Positions 12,997-25,268 of a stretch of DNA of 64,000 nt are shown here, piece after piece. The DNA comes from Chlorops oryzae (taxonomy: Eukaryota; Arthropoda; Insecta; Diptera; Chloropidae), in NCBI GenBank assembly GCA_020466095.1, contig CM035806.1, positions 55,068,916 through 55,132,915 of the forward strand, read 5' to 3'. Position numbers and translations under genes: made by a program. Each line of letters opens with the position of its first letter. The first letter of the stretch is position 1. The notes beneath the pieces are model-generated. The model worked only from the letters and a program-made list of their open reading frames with translations, did no database searches and was not told the DNA's origin.

Positions 12997-14960
12997 TTAA
13001 ATGTAATTTTTGAAATGTCGCAGTGATATCGTTTGTTTTCGTTTCTGTGTTGCAGCTAGGGCTTGCAATACCGGATGCTTTTTGAGATCCCGGGATTTCG
13101 GGAAATTGTTCCCATAAATCCCAGGATCCCGAGATCCCAGAACTTTTCATAATTTACAGGATGTGTAAAAACATATGCCGTTAAAAATGCTTTTATTATC
13201 AAAATTAACTTATAAAAAAGGAGCTTTCAGTCTTGCACTAGCAAAACTCTATTTAGTCTTAAAATTAAATATGTAGATATATACTATACATTAGGGTGGA
13301 TCAATTTTCTAACCTCCTATTTCCCTAGCAGAACATTATTCTATGGCCCATACTTAGTAATTATGCCGTAGAAACCATAAGTCAAATGTGAATTTTAACC
13401 TTGCGATTTTGCAAACAAAGGTTTTCCATGCTATATTCGACTTATTTTTGTCGTTGTTGCATCTCAAAAAGCAGAGAAACAATCATATATTTTTTCATTA
13501 TATATTTTCTTTAATATCTATTTAAAATGTTTGATTAATGTTGATTCTCAAAGCTTAAAGGGTATAGCACTATAAGCATAGTTATTCGGCCCCTGAAGCC
13601 AATTTTTAAAAAATCATATCTAAGACAATTCTAAAAATAAAATGCTCATTCAAAATCCCATATATAGAAAATCATTCAGAAAATATTACAAAAATATTTA
13701 TCAAACAACTTTGCTAAAACCAGTACAAGCTCTCGTGGAAGGATATTTTTTCATGACCATTTTTTTGTTGTCCTAGAAGTGGTACAACTTACGCAAAATA
13801 CACGGAAATAGAGTTTTATGTCAAGATTAAGTATGTTTAGCTTCAATACCTAAAGCGGTCTGCAACATCGTTAAAAATAACAAATAAAAAAAATATTGCA
13901 TACTTCTCGGGTATATCTCTGATTGATATGCATCAATATGATTTTTCCGTTTACTCATATCAGGTGAACTAATGTAACAAGCAACAAACAAGAATAAAAT
14001 ATTGCCTAATCCTACAGAAAAATCTAACCACAGTCCAATTGCACCAATTGCACTGAAAAATCCATTCTAAATAAAAAGTAAATTTCCGACTGCGGCCCGA
14101 GAAAGAGATATTAAAGCTTTGTCTACTTTTCGACAGCAATTATCTAAAATCACTGTAGAAAGCATTTTTTGTTAGTTTGCTGGCTTAAAATTAAAAGGTT
14201 TGCAGTAGGTAAATGTCGGCAGCGCTGCCGTATACGCAATGAAATTTTTATAGACAAACTCCAATACTTATACGCAGTGCAGCGCCGTAAAACTTTATTT
14301 TTTTATTTCCATAAGAACTGATTTCGTAGTTTAAAATGGGGAATACTTTGTTTCGTATTCCATTTTTATTGTCGTCGACTATTTTCGGGGTCGAAAACAT
14401 TAATATTTTTTGTATACCCAGTGTAAACGTGCCGAATATCAAATGGTCTCACGACCAGAAAAATGAGGCAAAGGTTATATGGAATGTGGAAATAGGGAAC
14501 GACCACGTACCTTATATGATGAGGACGACGACGTTGATGTGGCTGATGACACTGATGTTGTTGTTGCAGTTGGCGGATAACGCGGCAGATCTCTCGCATG
14601 TGTTGTTGACGGATTACGCAGTGGATCTCGTGGATTAGAATGGCTCGGTTTTGTTTTTAGTGAGGTCAGACACGCTTTTTTGTCACTTGGTATTCGCGAG
14701 AGAGCACAGGTTTTTTTTTTTTTTGTTAATCCTTATCGATTTCGCGAACAAATTGGTTTTGGAATATAAAGGGAACTCACGCGAGGTTGAAGATGGAAAG
14801 AGTTAAAAAACGAAACCTAAAGAGAGCCGGTTGTCAAATATATGTACAAAAAAACAGAACCAGATGACCTCCTGTCACCAGTGAGCAGTGTTGTTCCACT
14901 TTTCCGTTTTTTGTCGCTGCTAGGGTTGCGGTGCGTCGCGCCCGCGGCGAAAAACGGACA
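12997..14960. other. AT-rich non-coding DNA, possible eroded transposon ends
   Basis: TAGGGCTTGCAATACCGG at 13058 resembles a hAT-type terminus and is followed by CCCGGGAT-type repeats to 13140, but no matching opposite end was found. Around 14515-14560 a short acidic frame (YDEDDDVDVADDTD) occurs without supporting context. Nothing else recognised. Confidence 0.35.
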
Positions 14961-15220
14961 CCCAGCGTAAGCTGTGGGTATATGTATGTATTGACTTTGT
15001 GCGGATTTTCTAAAAACTAGAACTAAGCTCCGTAGATATAGACAAATGAAACGAAAACTGAAACGATTTATTCATGTCCGTCTGTCCATCCGTCCGTCTG
15101 TCGTCGGATTTTCTTCCCACCGGTTGGACCAATCACGCCGCAATTCGGCACCCAGGTATGTCGGGCCCCCAAGATGATCTCAAGTGAAAATGGGTGGTAT
15201 CCGCCCACAAATGAATTTAA
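14961..15220 (+). mobile_element. Helentron-like family 2 fragment
   Basis: It contains ACCCAGCGTAAGC...GGGTATATG, then CTCCGTAGATATAGACAAAT, a GTCCGTCTGTCCATCCGTCC array and CTTCCCACCGGTTGG, matching in order the more complete copy at 25269-25731. The 3' hairpin was not found. Diverged and partial. Confidence 0.5.
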
Positions 15221-15989
15221 TGTGTTTTGAGTTAAATGATTATTACTCGCGAGCTATTCATTTTTATCCTTAAAATATGATACGAATTGGACGATTTTGA
15301 AGCGTTTCGCTATTTGCCTAAACTTTGCTGTGGCCTTGTATGCGAAGTCAATAATCGAAACTTATTTCAAAAGAAAAATGTTCAACAAAAAATTCAACAA
15401 AGTTTCCTTTAAAGTGTCTTCACAAGAGAGTTACCCGAGAGCGTATTAAACTGGAGTATGATGATACTCCAACGTCCAACTCGAAAACACTTTCCATTTG
15501 ATACTTGATTGTGTTCTCGGAAATCTGAGCTAAAAGCCCATTACTGGACTCATGTGAGTCGAGCTGCAACAGATGCCAATGCTGCCAATGTCCCTATTGC
15601 ATGTTAATTGCACATAACATAGCTTCATGGGAATACTGTGGAGAAAAGAATCGCAATTGTTGAAAGCAATGCGAAGTGTCGGAAGGCTTTGGTATTCCTT
15701 CGTTTGGAACTTTAATTGATCGAACTTTTGAATTTTCGTAAAGCAAACAGATTTTATCACGTTACTTCTCTAAAGGATGGGATAAAGTTTTCATTAATTT
15801 ATTGAATTCATATTCAGAAAAAAAAAATACTTATTCAATCTTCCTATTGTTCAAAATCAAGAGCCTCATTGTTTTTGCAAGAGAAATCTACATTGTATGT
15901 TATATATACATATTGAAGAGCATGAAAAAACGGTACGTAGTTCAAAATACCTAACATTTAGGCAGTTGCTTATTCATAAAAAGTATATA
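15221..15989. other. Non-coding DNA, nothing recognised
   Basis: AT-rich sequence. It may hold the unrecognised remainder of the upstream Helentron-like fragment. The short open frame at 15530-15760 (minus) has no support. Confidence 0.4.
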
Positions 15990-17270
15990 TTAGGTGTAGT
16001 AAAAAGAAATCCATTATTTTTTGCATTAAATTGAGGGCTTTATTTAAGATAGTTAGAATACCCGATTTAGGTCAAATATGCGCCGTTTTGTTCGATAACT
16101 TGTTGCCATTTTAAAGGTAATTTCATTATGCCTCTCTCATAAAGCCCTCGTTCCTATTAGCAAAAATCTTGAGACAGTCGAATTTCAGAAGCCTCTCTTG
16201 AAGCGAATGTTTCACCAGCAAAAGTGTTCGCCATGGACAGGAACAGATGGTAATCACTTGTGCCAGGTCCGGCTATAAGGTGGAAGCAAAGAACATCCCA
16301 ACCAAACTCACTGAGCTTCTGGCGAGTCACTAATCGTGTGTGTGGCCTGGCGTTGTCCTGATGGAACACAATTCCTCTCTATTGGCCAAAAGCTGGTCGC
16401 TTATAGGCGATTGCTTCCTTCAGAGTCAATTGTTACAGTAGAGTTCCGAGTTAAAGTTTTGCCGTAGGGAGCAGCTCATAGTGATAATTCCCTGCAATCC
16501 CACCAAATCACAGCAAAACCTTCCTGGCCGTCAATCCTGCTTGGCCACCGTTTCCGCCGGTTTCACCGTGTTTCGACCACGACGTTTTTCGCTTGACGTT
16601 GTACGATAAGTGACCCACTTTTCATCACCAGTCACCAACCGCTTCAGAAATGGTCGATTTTGTTGCGGTTCAGCAGCGAATTCGCAGATGGAAATTCGTC
16701 TATGAGGTTTTTTTGCGTTAACTCGTGTGCACCCATACATCGAGCTTCTTTGTGTATCCAGCCTTATTCAAATGGTTTCAAACGGATTTTATGTGCAATC
16801 TTTAGCTCTTTGCAATCGAAACAGTGCTAACATGACGGTCGACTTCGATAATTTCCATGATTTTATCGACATTTTCGACAATTGGCCTTCCAGTGCGTGG
16901 TGCATCCTTGACATCGAAGTTACGAACGGAATCGACGAAACTAAAATTGCGCATGATTTGTTATAGTATCAGGTCAAAACGCTATTCACATTTTCAGCCG
17001 CACTGGCTTACGTTTTCTCCTTAAAAGAAAACTGATAAATGTAGCGAATTATTCTTTGCTATGTCCATCTATGACAGTCTCAAACAAAACTTATTCAACT
17101 CCTAAGTCAAAATAAGATGCTCATTGATACAAGAGCTTACTACATTGTAGTTAGGAACTGTACATCTTTCTAAGTGCCCCACTAGCGACACGATCGACTA
17201 TACAACGCGAGATGCAATAAATAACGCTCATACATATTGGAAAATAATGGATTTCTTATTTACTACATAA
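15990..17270 (-). mobile_element. Degraded mariner element
   Basis: It starts TTAGGTGTAGTAAAAAGAAA at 15990 and ends with a mutated inverted copy at 17270, each flanked by TA (15988-15989 and 17271-17272). The 1281-bp length and the interior match the intact mariner at 53619-54906 in the same orientation. The transposase carries several indels, so the copy is dead and could move only in trans, if at all. Confidence 0.93.
16077..17068 (-). pseudogene. mariner transposase pseudogene (D,D34D family)
   Basis: Aligned to the intact copy, the ATG lies at 17066-17068 and the stop at 16077-16079, but the interval is 34 nt shorter than the intact 1026-nt frame and changes frame repeatedly. Recognisable pieces include VTGDEKWVTY (first catalytic Asp) in 16531-16740 and FHQDNARPHT (second Asp) in 16157-16369. 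The YSPDLAPSDYHLF block is scrambled by a frameshift, although SDYHLFLSM is still readable. The product would have been a cut-and-paste transposase binding the terminal repeats and inserting at TA. Accumulated indels in both halves show it is much older than the copies at 53.6 and 63.3 kb. Confidence 0.92.
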
Positions 17271-17272
17271 TA

Positions 17273-17866
17273 TATCCATCGACAATTTTTATTGTATTTA
17301 TTTAATAATTATTATAATTATAATATCGATTATAATCGATTATAATCGAACGAGCCCTTCTATCCTTAAAAAAAGATAGGAATTAGTTAAATTTTCCTTT
17401 TTATATGCCGAAATTAATTAAAATCATAAAAAATCCTATTCATATGCATTCATGAAGTATGAAAATTTAAATTATCACTGAAAATGTTCGTAAAATAAAA
17501 TGACGTCATAAAGTAGTAAATGTTGACAATTCATGTTTGCTTAAAAAGAAGCACAGAGAATATACACCATAAAATAACTGCGCTTACTTCATAAATCCCT
17601 TTTTATACATGTTACAGTCGCTTTGTGTTCCCGCATAAGAAAATGCTTGGCTCGGACAAAAATGCATTCCCAATCATGTATATTGTTAGTACAATACCCC
17701 ACCATGCCCGCATGCCTGCATGCCCCCATGATATTGAAGTTTGCAAAATTATGTTGATGTAAGGATTTCGCTCTGCTGTTTGTGGGTTTCATGCAAACAT
17801 TCATGCCTTTAACATCCAAATGTGTAACTTTTCTATATGCGTAAACTAAAATTTTAAATATATATT
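17273..17866. other. AT-rich non-coding DNA
   Basis: Includes a TATAATCGATTATAATCGA-type short tandem repeat near 17300-17345. Nothing else recognised. Confidence 0.45.
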
Positions 17867-17977
17867 GGCAATTCACAAGGTCTTCTTAAGTCCCTTTTAT
17901 ATGTACGTATGCCCAAATGAGCCCATTTTAGCAGGGTTAAAATTTTAACGGGATTAAAGAAGACCTTGTGAATTGCC
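17867..17977. repeat. Short inverted repeat (28-bp arms, 55-nt loop)
   Basis: The arm 17867-17894 (GGCAATTCACAAGGTCTTCT...) pairs with 17950-17977 at 26 of 28 positions. The element is about 111 bp. It may be a very small MITE or a hairpin; no target duplication is evident and there is no other copy in the window. Confidence 0.7.
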
Positions 17978-19552
17978 TTAGAGCTTTAATTTGCTCATAA
18001 AAATGCATTTTCAATTTGTCCGGTTAAGGGAACGCTGCTCTGGTAGGAAATGGGCAACCGAGCCTTCGCATTTCGAAATTACGTGTCATTTTATTAAGCG
18101 ATGTTTTGTGACATAATGTTGTTCATTTACAAGTGTCACAGAGTGCTCTTGTAAATTTACGAGCCACATAATGCCGTTAGTTCTAATTAATTTTATGTCC
18201 ACTTAACAATTTAAATGCGTCAAGCTTTAATATCAATTGCCATTTTCAGCACAACAGCATCTATGAATGCATTTTGAATGCTTTGCCTTGCGACTGGTAA
18301 AGAGCGTGTACGAATTAATTCTCTTTAAATGTTTAAAAGCCATAAAAAACGGAGTGCTTTTTTCATCTGTTTGTGTGTGTCTGTTTGTGAGTACGTCTGT
18401 GAGCTAAGACCGAATAATGATTGACATGCCCTCAGATGTAGGTAGATATATCTCAAAGTAATTTAGTAAAACGAGAAAACTCGTTTTGTCGGGAAATTTA
18501 CACCTCACTGAAACATACTTATGTATTTAAGTCTCAAATATTTCAATATAAAGTTCTGGTTCATTAATTAAGAGAAATAGGTATATGTGAAAATATTGTA
18601 ATTTCAGCTTTTTCATTCAAAAAAACTTGGTACTTTTAAACATGAAAATGCTTTTTGCCGTCTCTCCTGTCGTAACGAAATGCAGTCGTTGGCTGAACCC
18701 GCCATCAACCATCGATCGCCATTATATTATAAATTGAGACTGCTGTTCGGCATAAAATAGCAAGGATCATGGTAAAAACATTTTTAGCTTCCGTCTGCTA
18801 TCGGCTTTTGCCTTCACATGCATATCTATGAACCTCTCGCCCAGTTGAGCTCAGCGAATCCAAGTGAAATTCTTGTTGCGATGCTTTCGCATCAGAATTT
18901 GCAAACGTGGAAATTTAATTTGCGAACAAGCGAACGATTTGTGAACGATTAAATACCTATCGATGAAGCAGCACAATAATAATAAAAATTCCACAGTTTT
19001 CGTTAGATTTTCTGCTGCAAATGGAAATCGATCAATCATGGCATAGCCTCTTTTCCATATTGAGTTATATCAAAAGAAGTACTTACTGCAGTCATATTGT
19101 AGTGCACTACCGAAGCCAACTTTTTAAATGCAATTAGTAACATTGGAATTTTCTCGCCATAGCTACTACTGAATGAATCAAAAATTTTCAATTAATAATT
19201 CAAACTTTCGTCTAAATTAACAGAAACTTTGGCTAATAATCTCTCTCTCTCTCTTTTTTACTTATATGAACATTAATTTGTGGCATATTGACTAGCATAT
19301 GAGTCGTGCTCACTGTGCTGTGAAAATTAATTAAAAGTTTGGGCCAGTAAATGAGTAACAGTTTAAACTTCATTTGCGAGTGTTTCTCAGTTGTCGTTTG
19401 GAGAAAATATTTGGTTTAAACGTGTTCAAAAACTTAAACGAACAAAAATGACTGTTTAAACTAAAGATTAAAAAACAAATCAATGAAGTTGGATGCAAAT
19501 GTCAGATAGTTGGCGATCTTTGTTTGCCCATAGATTGTCTCATTGGTGAGGC
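17978..19552. other. AT-rich non-coding DNA, nothing recognised
   Basis: No transposon ends, RNA genes or supported coding frames were seen. Confidence 0.45.
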
Positions 19553-19696
19553 TGTTTTTGGACCTTTTTTAAAGAAATTCCTGACAAAAGCATTTTGCTT
19601 TTTCAATTTAGTTTTTTTTTTTTTTTTTTATTGTGTTAGGAATGAATGAAACTTACAAAAGAAGCAGTTTGTTTTTTTATGTGAAGGCGACTCAGA
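19553..19696 (+). repeat. Dispersed repeat, copy 1 (matches 60257-60401 inverted)
   Basis: Shared blocks with the other copy include TTTTTGGACCTTTTTT, ATTCCTGACA, TTTTTCAATTTAGTTTTTTT and GTGTTAGGAATGAATGAAA, ending around ATGTGAAGG. Similarity fades beyond. After the final block both copies can be read as a short VKxxQK-like peptide, in different phase relative to the shared DNA, so a former coding segment is possible but unproven. Confidence 0.7.
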
Positions 19697-20854
19697 AAGC
19701 GTCACGGGTGGGACTGAAATTGACACCGGTGAGACATTTCTTAAAGTGGTCTTACTATGATTTAAAACAAGTGAAATATAATGAAATGTTGACCATAAGC
19801 TCGAATATTATGTGGAATTCATTCCTCAGAATTATATTAAATATTATTAAATCAATTATTTTATTTATTTTATGGTGCTGGTTTTTTGCTTTGTTTCATT
19901 AGGTGCTTTTTCAATCTTCCGAAAGGCCAAAGGTGGAATTTGGAACTCTCACTTCCTTAGATTCAATCTCATCATTATTTCAAAGTCGCCAGTAAAGAAA
20001 ATTTAATAACATCCCTTACATATAATATCACTCAAAACCTGTCACATGTAGGGCCTTTCAACTAAGTGCAGCACAAATATATACTGACACAGATGGAAGT
20101 GATTGGATTGAGTCAGACTGTGCGCCTCTAGCTTCTATTTATAAAAAATAAGAAGTTCATAGCTTTGTAATAAATAAAATTGTTTATTATAAATAAAATT
20201 GCTAATTTCAAAAAAAAAAAAAAATCGTACATGTCCCACCCGTGACATGACATGATCTTGAATCCACTTCGACAATCGACTTTTCGTTTCTTTCATATTT
20301 CGATAGTAAAACCTATTGGAAATACGGTGTAAAAAAATCAGACCAAAATTCCAAGTATTAAAAAAGTTACAGCTCATAATCGCCCACGCGACCTAAGCAG
20401 CTTGTTCTGCTCTTGAATCTTTAAATACGTTTTCCGAAACATAATTTTCCCGAACGGTCAACATTTTACAGGCCAAACTATCAAACCGATTGCTTTGCAA
20501 CTTAAATATATTTTTCCACACATATTTTCCCATGGACCAGGATTTTTTTATTATTTTTTTTTTAGAAAATTTTTTTTTTGCGATTTTTTACAAAAACAAC
20601 AATCAAGATTTTCGACACTTTTTTGCCACAGTGAGCCATTTTTTTCTTTTTCGATGAAAGTTCAAAATTTTGATTGATGGCAGAAGTACTTTACAATAAT
20701 CCATTCGACTTTTTTATTTAAAACATTATCAACAACCTTTACTTTGCTGACCAACGATCTACTTTTTTTAAGGGCACACGTTAATCAAAAAAAAAAATAT
20801 TTATAATGTAACAAAAATGTATGCAGTTTAAGTTACAAAACAAAACATATAAAA
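19697..20854. other. AT-rich DNA containing an inverted GTCCCACCCGTGAC pair
   Basis: GTCACGGGTGGGAC at 19701-19714 is inverted at 20233-20246, which may bound an old element. The rest is AT-rich, with long T/A runs at 20533-20580. No coding motif. Confidence 0.35.
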
Positions 20855-21707
20855 ACAAGTAAATGTGTTATAGTCAGGCGAGCCTGACAATATAATACCC
20901 GACACAGACACACGTGTTCCAATAATTTTTAATATCAAGAGGTGTTTAAGGCCATAAGGGGCCACATATACCGACTTTTGTTAAATTTCTTTATGAAACC
21001 TGCCCCTTTGCCACGCCCACTTTTCAAATTTTTTTTTTTTTTTTTTTGAATTCTAATCGGAGGCTTAGATATACGCTCAAATCCTAAGTTTCATTGAAAT
21101 ATTTGGAAAAAGTCCGATTTTGTGACAGACCCTAGTACTGGAGGTACCCTTAATAATAGACCAATCTAGGACATTTTTTGGGAGGATGTTTATGGCTACA
21201 AAGGAAGCATAAGTGCCAACTTTCGTTCAAGTCCCATTTGAATTTCGGGGTGTAGGAGAGAGTTTTCGAAAAACGCCCTTCTGCCCCGCCCACTTTTCCA
21301 ATTTTTGGAAATAATATTACTTAAATATAATCAAATATCAAATTTCATCAAAATATCTTGAAAAACTTCGATTTTAGAGCAGTTTTTGTGATTTTCGTAA
21401 CAGACCCTAGTACTGGAGGTACCCCTAAAAATGGTCCGATCGGGTCCATTCTTGTTCTTACTCATGTCCCCGTGAGCACGCATACCAAATTTTGTCAAGA
21501 TAGCTCAACTCCTTCGATAAGATAACTGTATACAGACAGACAGACGGACAGACGGACAGACAGACGGACGGACATGTCTAAATCAAATCTCCTGGTGACG
21601 CTGATCATTTCCATATACATTTTGTATGGTCTATCTCGACTAGTTCTGGGTGTTACACACAACTACACAAACGCAATATACCCTCGACACAGAGTGTGTC
21701 GGGTATT
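20855..21707 (-). mobile_element. Helentron/DINE-1-like element, family 1, copy 2
   Basis: On the minus strand the 5' end is at about 21707 (ATACCCGACACACTCTGTGT), the GTCY array at 21535-21577, the repeated CCTCCAGTACTAGGGTCTGT motif twice, CCACGCCCAC-type motifs, and the 3' hairpin GTCAGGCTCGCCTGAC near 20872-20889. Near full length and colinear with copy 1. No ORF. Confidence 0.75.
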
Positions 21708-23650
21708 AAAATTAAAATGATCGAACTTTTTTGTGTTATGAAAAAACAATGTCTACATTTACATCAGAATAACTCCTTAACTCGTTCATTTCCCTTTGAT
21801 TCACCATGAGACTTTCTATATACATACATATAGTATACAACTATATAATAAAAGCCTTGATAGCTCATCGCCATCAAATTCGGAGCGTGAGTTCATTTTT
21901 CGCCGTTCCATCGTATACGTTTTCGTTTCGAGTCATCTTAATGTCACTCATACGTCACGTTGTCCCGTAGTGAGGAAATAAGCTTGTGTTTTAGTGACAG
22001 CAATGAGTTTTTAAGAGCATTTCTTCCTTGAGCTGATTACGTGCGTTTCCTAATTATACTGTCCTCTCATTGTTCGCCTCACCCAAAGCTATTTCGCAAT
22101 AATTGACCCTATGGAATGCCAACGTGAGGGTGCTTAAATTGTTATGCTTCGGTCGCTCGGGATTTCCTTAAAACGAAGAGATGACAAAAAAGAAAAGAAA
22201 AGAAAATAAAAGAGAAACATTGTCAAAGGGAGGAGTTAAAGTCGCTTCGTTATTCGATACATTTGGTCGTTTGAATAAATTTGGGTTTGCTTGTTAAATT
22301 TACAACGGACCAAGAACATTTTTCTTCTCATTAATTGCAAAGGATTCCATTGAAAATAGGAGACTTTCTTGCATATCAAATAAATTCATTTAAGCTAAGA
22401 TATACATATACATATATTGTATATATGTATATGTATGTTTTGGTGTTTTTGTTTTGTTTTGAAGTTAGGAAAATCTTTTGGACTGATTTCTATTTAATTG
22501 AAATTTTAGAGCTTGGTTGGCTCTCTCGCTTGATGAGTTTGAAAGAACCCATTTGGATGGCATGAAATTCTAAGGCGTTTACCAAAAAAGAAAAGAAATA
22601 AAAAACAAAACATGAAATTGTATTTTGAACGCATGAATAAATCCATAATAATTTTGCCATCTGCAGCATCAACACCAGCACCAGTAACAGTAACAGTATC
22701 AGCATCAACAATTTTATACATTCAACGCGTTTACAACCGTTTGAAATCTATTCCATCCATTTGTGCATCCTTATTCCACTGCCTTTCAAAGGGAAATATG
22801 TTCAAATTTTATACATTGTAAATGAATGCGATTTGCTGTTCTGAAATCCATAAATGGCACACCTGCAAATGCTGCACTTTAGGTCGGTCCAGTTCGGTCC
22901 AATTCCAGTTCGGTTCAGTTCGGTTGGGGCCCACAGACCCACGAACGCCGTTTGCACACTTGCAGCAGAGAAATTTTCACCTACTTCCATGTGGTTGGAT
23001 AACAAACTCGGTAATTAAGTATCTCTACCAGCATTTCTGTTGAATGCAAACTAATCCTTTCATTATTTGCAAACGGATTTGTGAGTTTGTGTTCGTGTTT
23101 GTGTGCGACAATTTCGTTTACGATGCAACCGCAAATTGACGTTTCATAATTTTAGCAAGAATTTATACTGCATCGATATTCCATCGAAATTATGATTCGC
23201 AACGATCAACTTCTTGTGATAATTTGATGAAAATTTTAAGTTGAAATTTAAAATCGTTTTTCTTTTTTTCGGTTTCATCTTGGTTCATATTGCCGCAAAC
23301 AACATGATGCATTACGAACAAACTAGGCAAGTGCGTCCCTGCGTCGATTTCATTGCTAACTGCCTTCGATGGCATTGTGTCGAATATCAAATTCCATCAG
23401 ACAAACTTTACGCTTCGCTATGCGGACAATAACATATTTTGTATGTAACTTTATTAGTGCAGAGCTCGCGCTATGAATCTGCTTTCGGAAATACTCTTTG
23501 GCATTTGGTGGTGAACCATTTTCCTCCGACAAAAATGCCAAAAATCACAAGGGAGTGAAGGATAAAAAGAATCGCAACAATTCGCTTCAACAATGCCAAA
23601 TTAACGCCAACAAAAATCTCTACAATCGACAGTGCACACCAGATTCACAG

Positions 23651-23685
<35 letters not shown>

Positions 23686-24192
23686 TCTCTTTCGCTCACT
23701 TTCTATCTGTCTTTCACAGGGTCTGTCCGTTCCTCTCTGCTTGTGTGTATCACTTCGATTTGGCTTTTAAGTAACTTTTGTTTGAGATATTTTTGCTTTT
23801 CGTTTCGTTTCGAATTAAAAATTTCCCTTTTTGCTTTTCCTTTTTAAATGAGATTTTGTGCAATTTTATAAAACGCATCGAAACGATAATTTTTTTTATG
23901 CGAATGCTGGTTTTGCCTGAGAATCAAAAGGCTTTTGAAATGCAATCACCACCTCATCAAATCGAAATATTTCTGCTATATACATGGGCAGATTAAAAGT
24001 GCATTGGCTTCCTTTCTTGTTGACCTGGCTTCGAATGATTTTATTCATCACAGCCATTCAACATGATTCGTACAATCATTAACTTTGTTTTAATAATATT
24101 TTAACTGGCTAAGATAAAAAAAAAAAAATAAAAATAAAAACGCATCCATCAAGCACCCTTTGAATTGATGCGTTTCTATTGCCACTTTTTCT
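21708..24192. other. Non-coding DNA with several simple repeats
   Basis: Holds TATA/TACA-rich tracts (22402-22440), a CAGCATCAACACCAGCACC-type triplet repeat at 22666-22711, a CAGTTCGGTTC-like minisatellite at 22883-22927 and a CT microsatellite at 23654-23682. A frame at 23241-23432 reads as a hydrophobic leader followed by a cysteine-bearing peptide but has no ATG (see findings). Confidence 0.4.
23654..23682. repeat. (CT)n microsatellite
   Basis: About 14.5 uninterrupted CT dinucleotides, with pyrimidine-rich sequence on both sides. Confidence 0.95.
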
Positions 24193-24277
24193 TCAATTCT
24201 TCTGTTCTCCTTTTCTTATGTTGTTCTGTTCTTCCGTTTTCTGTTCTTCTTTTCTTCTGTTCTTCTTTTCTTCTGTT
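24193..24277. repeat. CT-rich (TTCTGTTCTTCT-like) minisatellite, left part
   Basis: Irregular tandem TTCTGTTC/TTCTTTTC units. The same repeat resumes at 25048-25187, so the Helentron copy at 24278-25049 inserted into a pre-existing array. Confidence 0.85.
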
Positions 24278-25049
24278 TATACCCGACACACTCTGTGTCG
24301 AGGGTATATTGCGTTTGTGTGGTTGTGTGTAACACCCAGAACCATTCTGTATACAGTTATCTTATCGAATGAGTTGAGCTATCTTGACAAAATTTGGTAT
24401 GCAAGCTCACGGGGACATGAGTAAGGACAGGTTCGAGAATGGATCCGATCGGACCATTTTTAGGGGTACCTCCAGTACTAGGGTCTGTTACGAAAATCAC
24501 AAAAACTGCTCTAAAATCGAAGTTTTTCAAGATATTTTGATGAAATTTGATATTTGATCATATTTAAAAGCCAGTAATATTATTTCTAAATATTGAAAAG
24601 TGGGCGGGGCAGAAGGGCGTTTTTCGAAAACTCTCTCCTACATCCGAAATTCAAATGGGACTTGAACGAAAGTTGGCACTTATGCTTCCTTTGTAGCCAT
24701 AAACATCCTCCCAAAAAATGTCCTAGATTGGTCCATTATTAAGGGTACCTCCAGTACTAGGGTCTGTCACAAAAATCTAAAAACTGCCTCAAAAACGGTC
24801 TTTTTCCAAATATTTCAATGAAACTTAGGATTTGAGGGTATATCTAAGCCTCCGATTAGAATTCAAAAAAATTGGAAAAGTGGGCGTGGAAGAGGGGCAG
24901 TTTTCATAAAGAAATTTAACAAAAGTCGGTATATTGGGACCCTTATGGCCTTAAACGCCTCTTCATATTAAAAATTATTTTGAACACGTGTGTCTGTGTC
25001 GGGTATTCTATTGTCAGGCTCGCCTGACTATAACACCCTTACTTGTTTT
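24278..25049 (+). mobile_element. Helentron/DINE-1-like element, family 1, copy 3
   Basis: It has the TATACCCGACACACTCTGTG 5' end, both CCTCCAGTACTAGGGTCTGT blocks, and the 3' hairpin GTCAGGCTCGCCTGAC plus TATAACACCCTTACTTG. The sequence jumps from CACCCAGAACCA to TTCTGTATACAG, so the segment with the GTCY array has been deleted. Confidence 0.75.
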
Positions 25050-25187
25050 CTTTTCTTCTGTTGTTCTATTATTCTGTTATTCTGTTCTTCTGTTCTTCTG
25101 TTCTTCTCTGCTGCTATTCTTCTGTTCTTCAGTTTTCTGTTCTTCTTTTCTTGTTCTTCTTTTCTTCCGTTCTTCTGTTCTTCCGTA
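25048..25187. repeat. CT-rich (TTCTGTTCTTCT-like) minisatellite, right part
   Basis: Continuation of the array at 24193-24277 beyond the inserted Helentron. Long open frames across it on both strands are produced by the low-complexity sequence. Confidence 0.85.
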
Positions 25188-25268
25188 GTCAAGCTTCCAG
25201 ATGAATGCAAGCTTGTAAATCAAACATCAATTGACCAATTCCTAAATACAAACATACTGTGGCATTTT

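Noticed and set aside
13058..13140. hAT-type terminus TAGGGCTTGCAATACCGG
   Set aside because: No matching inverted end or 8-bp duplication found within the following several kilobases.
14481..14580. Short acidic frame ending VVVAVGG, possibly a transposase C-terminus
   Set aside because: Too short and without any catalytic motif nearby.
25028..25210. Highly charged frame rich in Glu/Lys/Arg
   Set aside because: Translation of the CT-rich minisatellite on the opposite strand.
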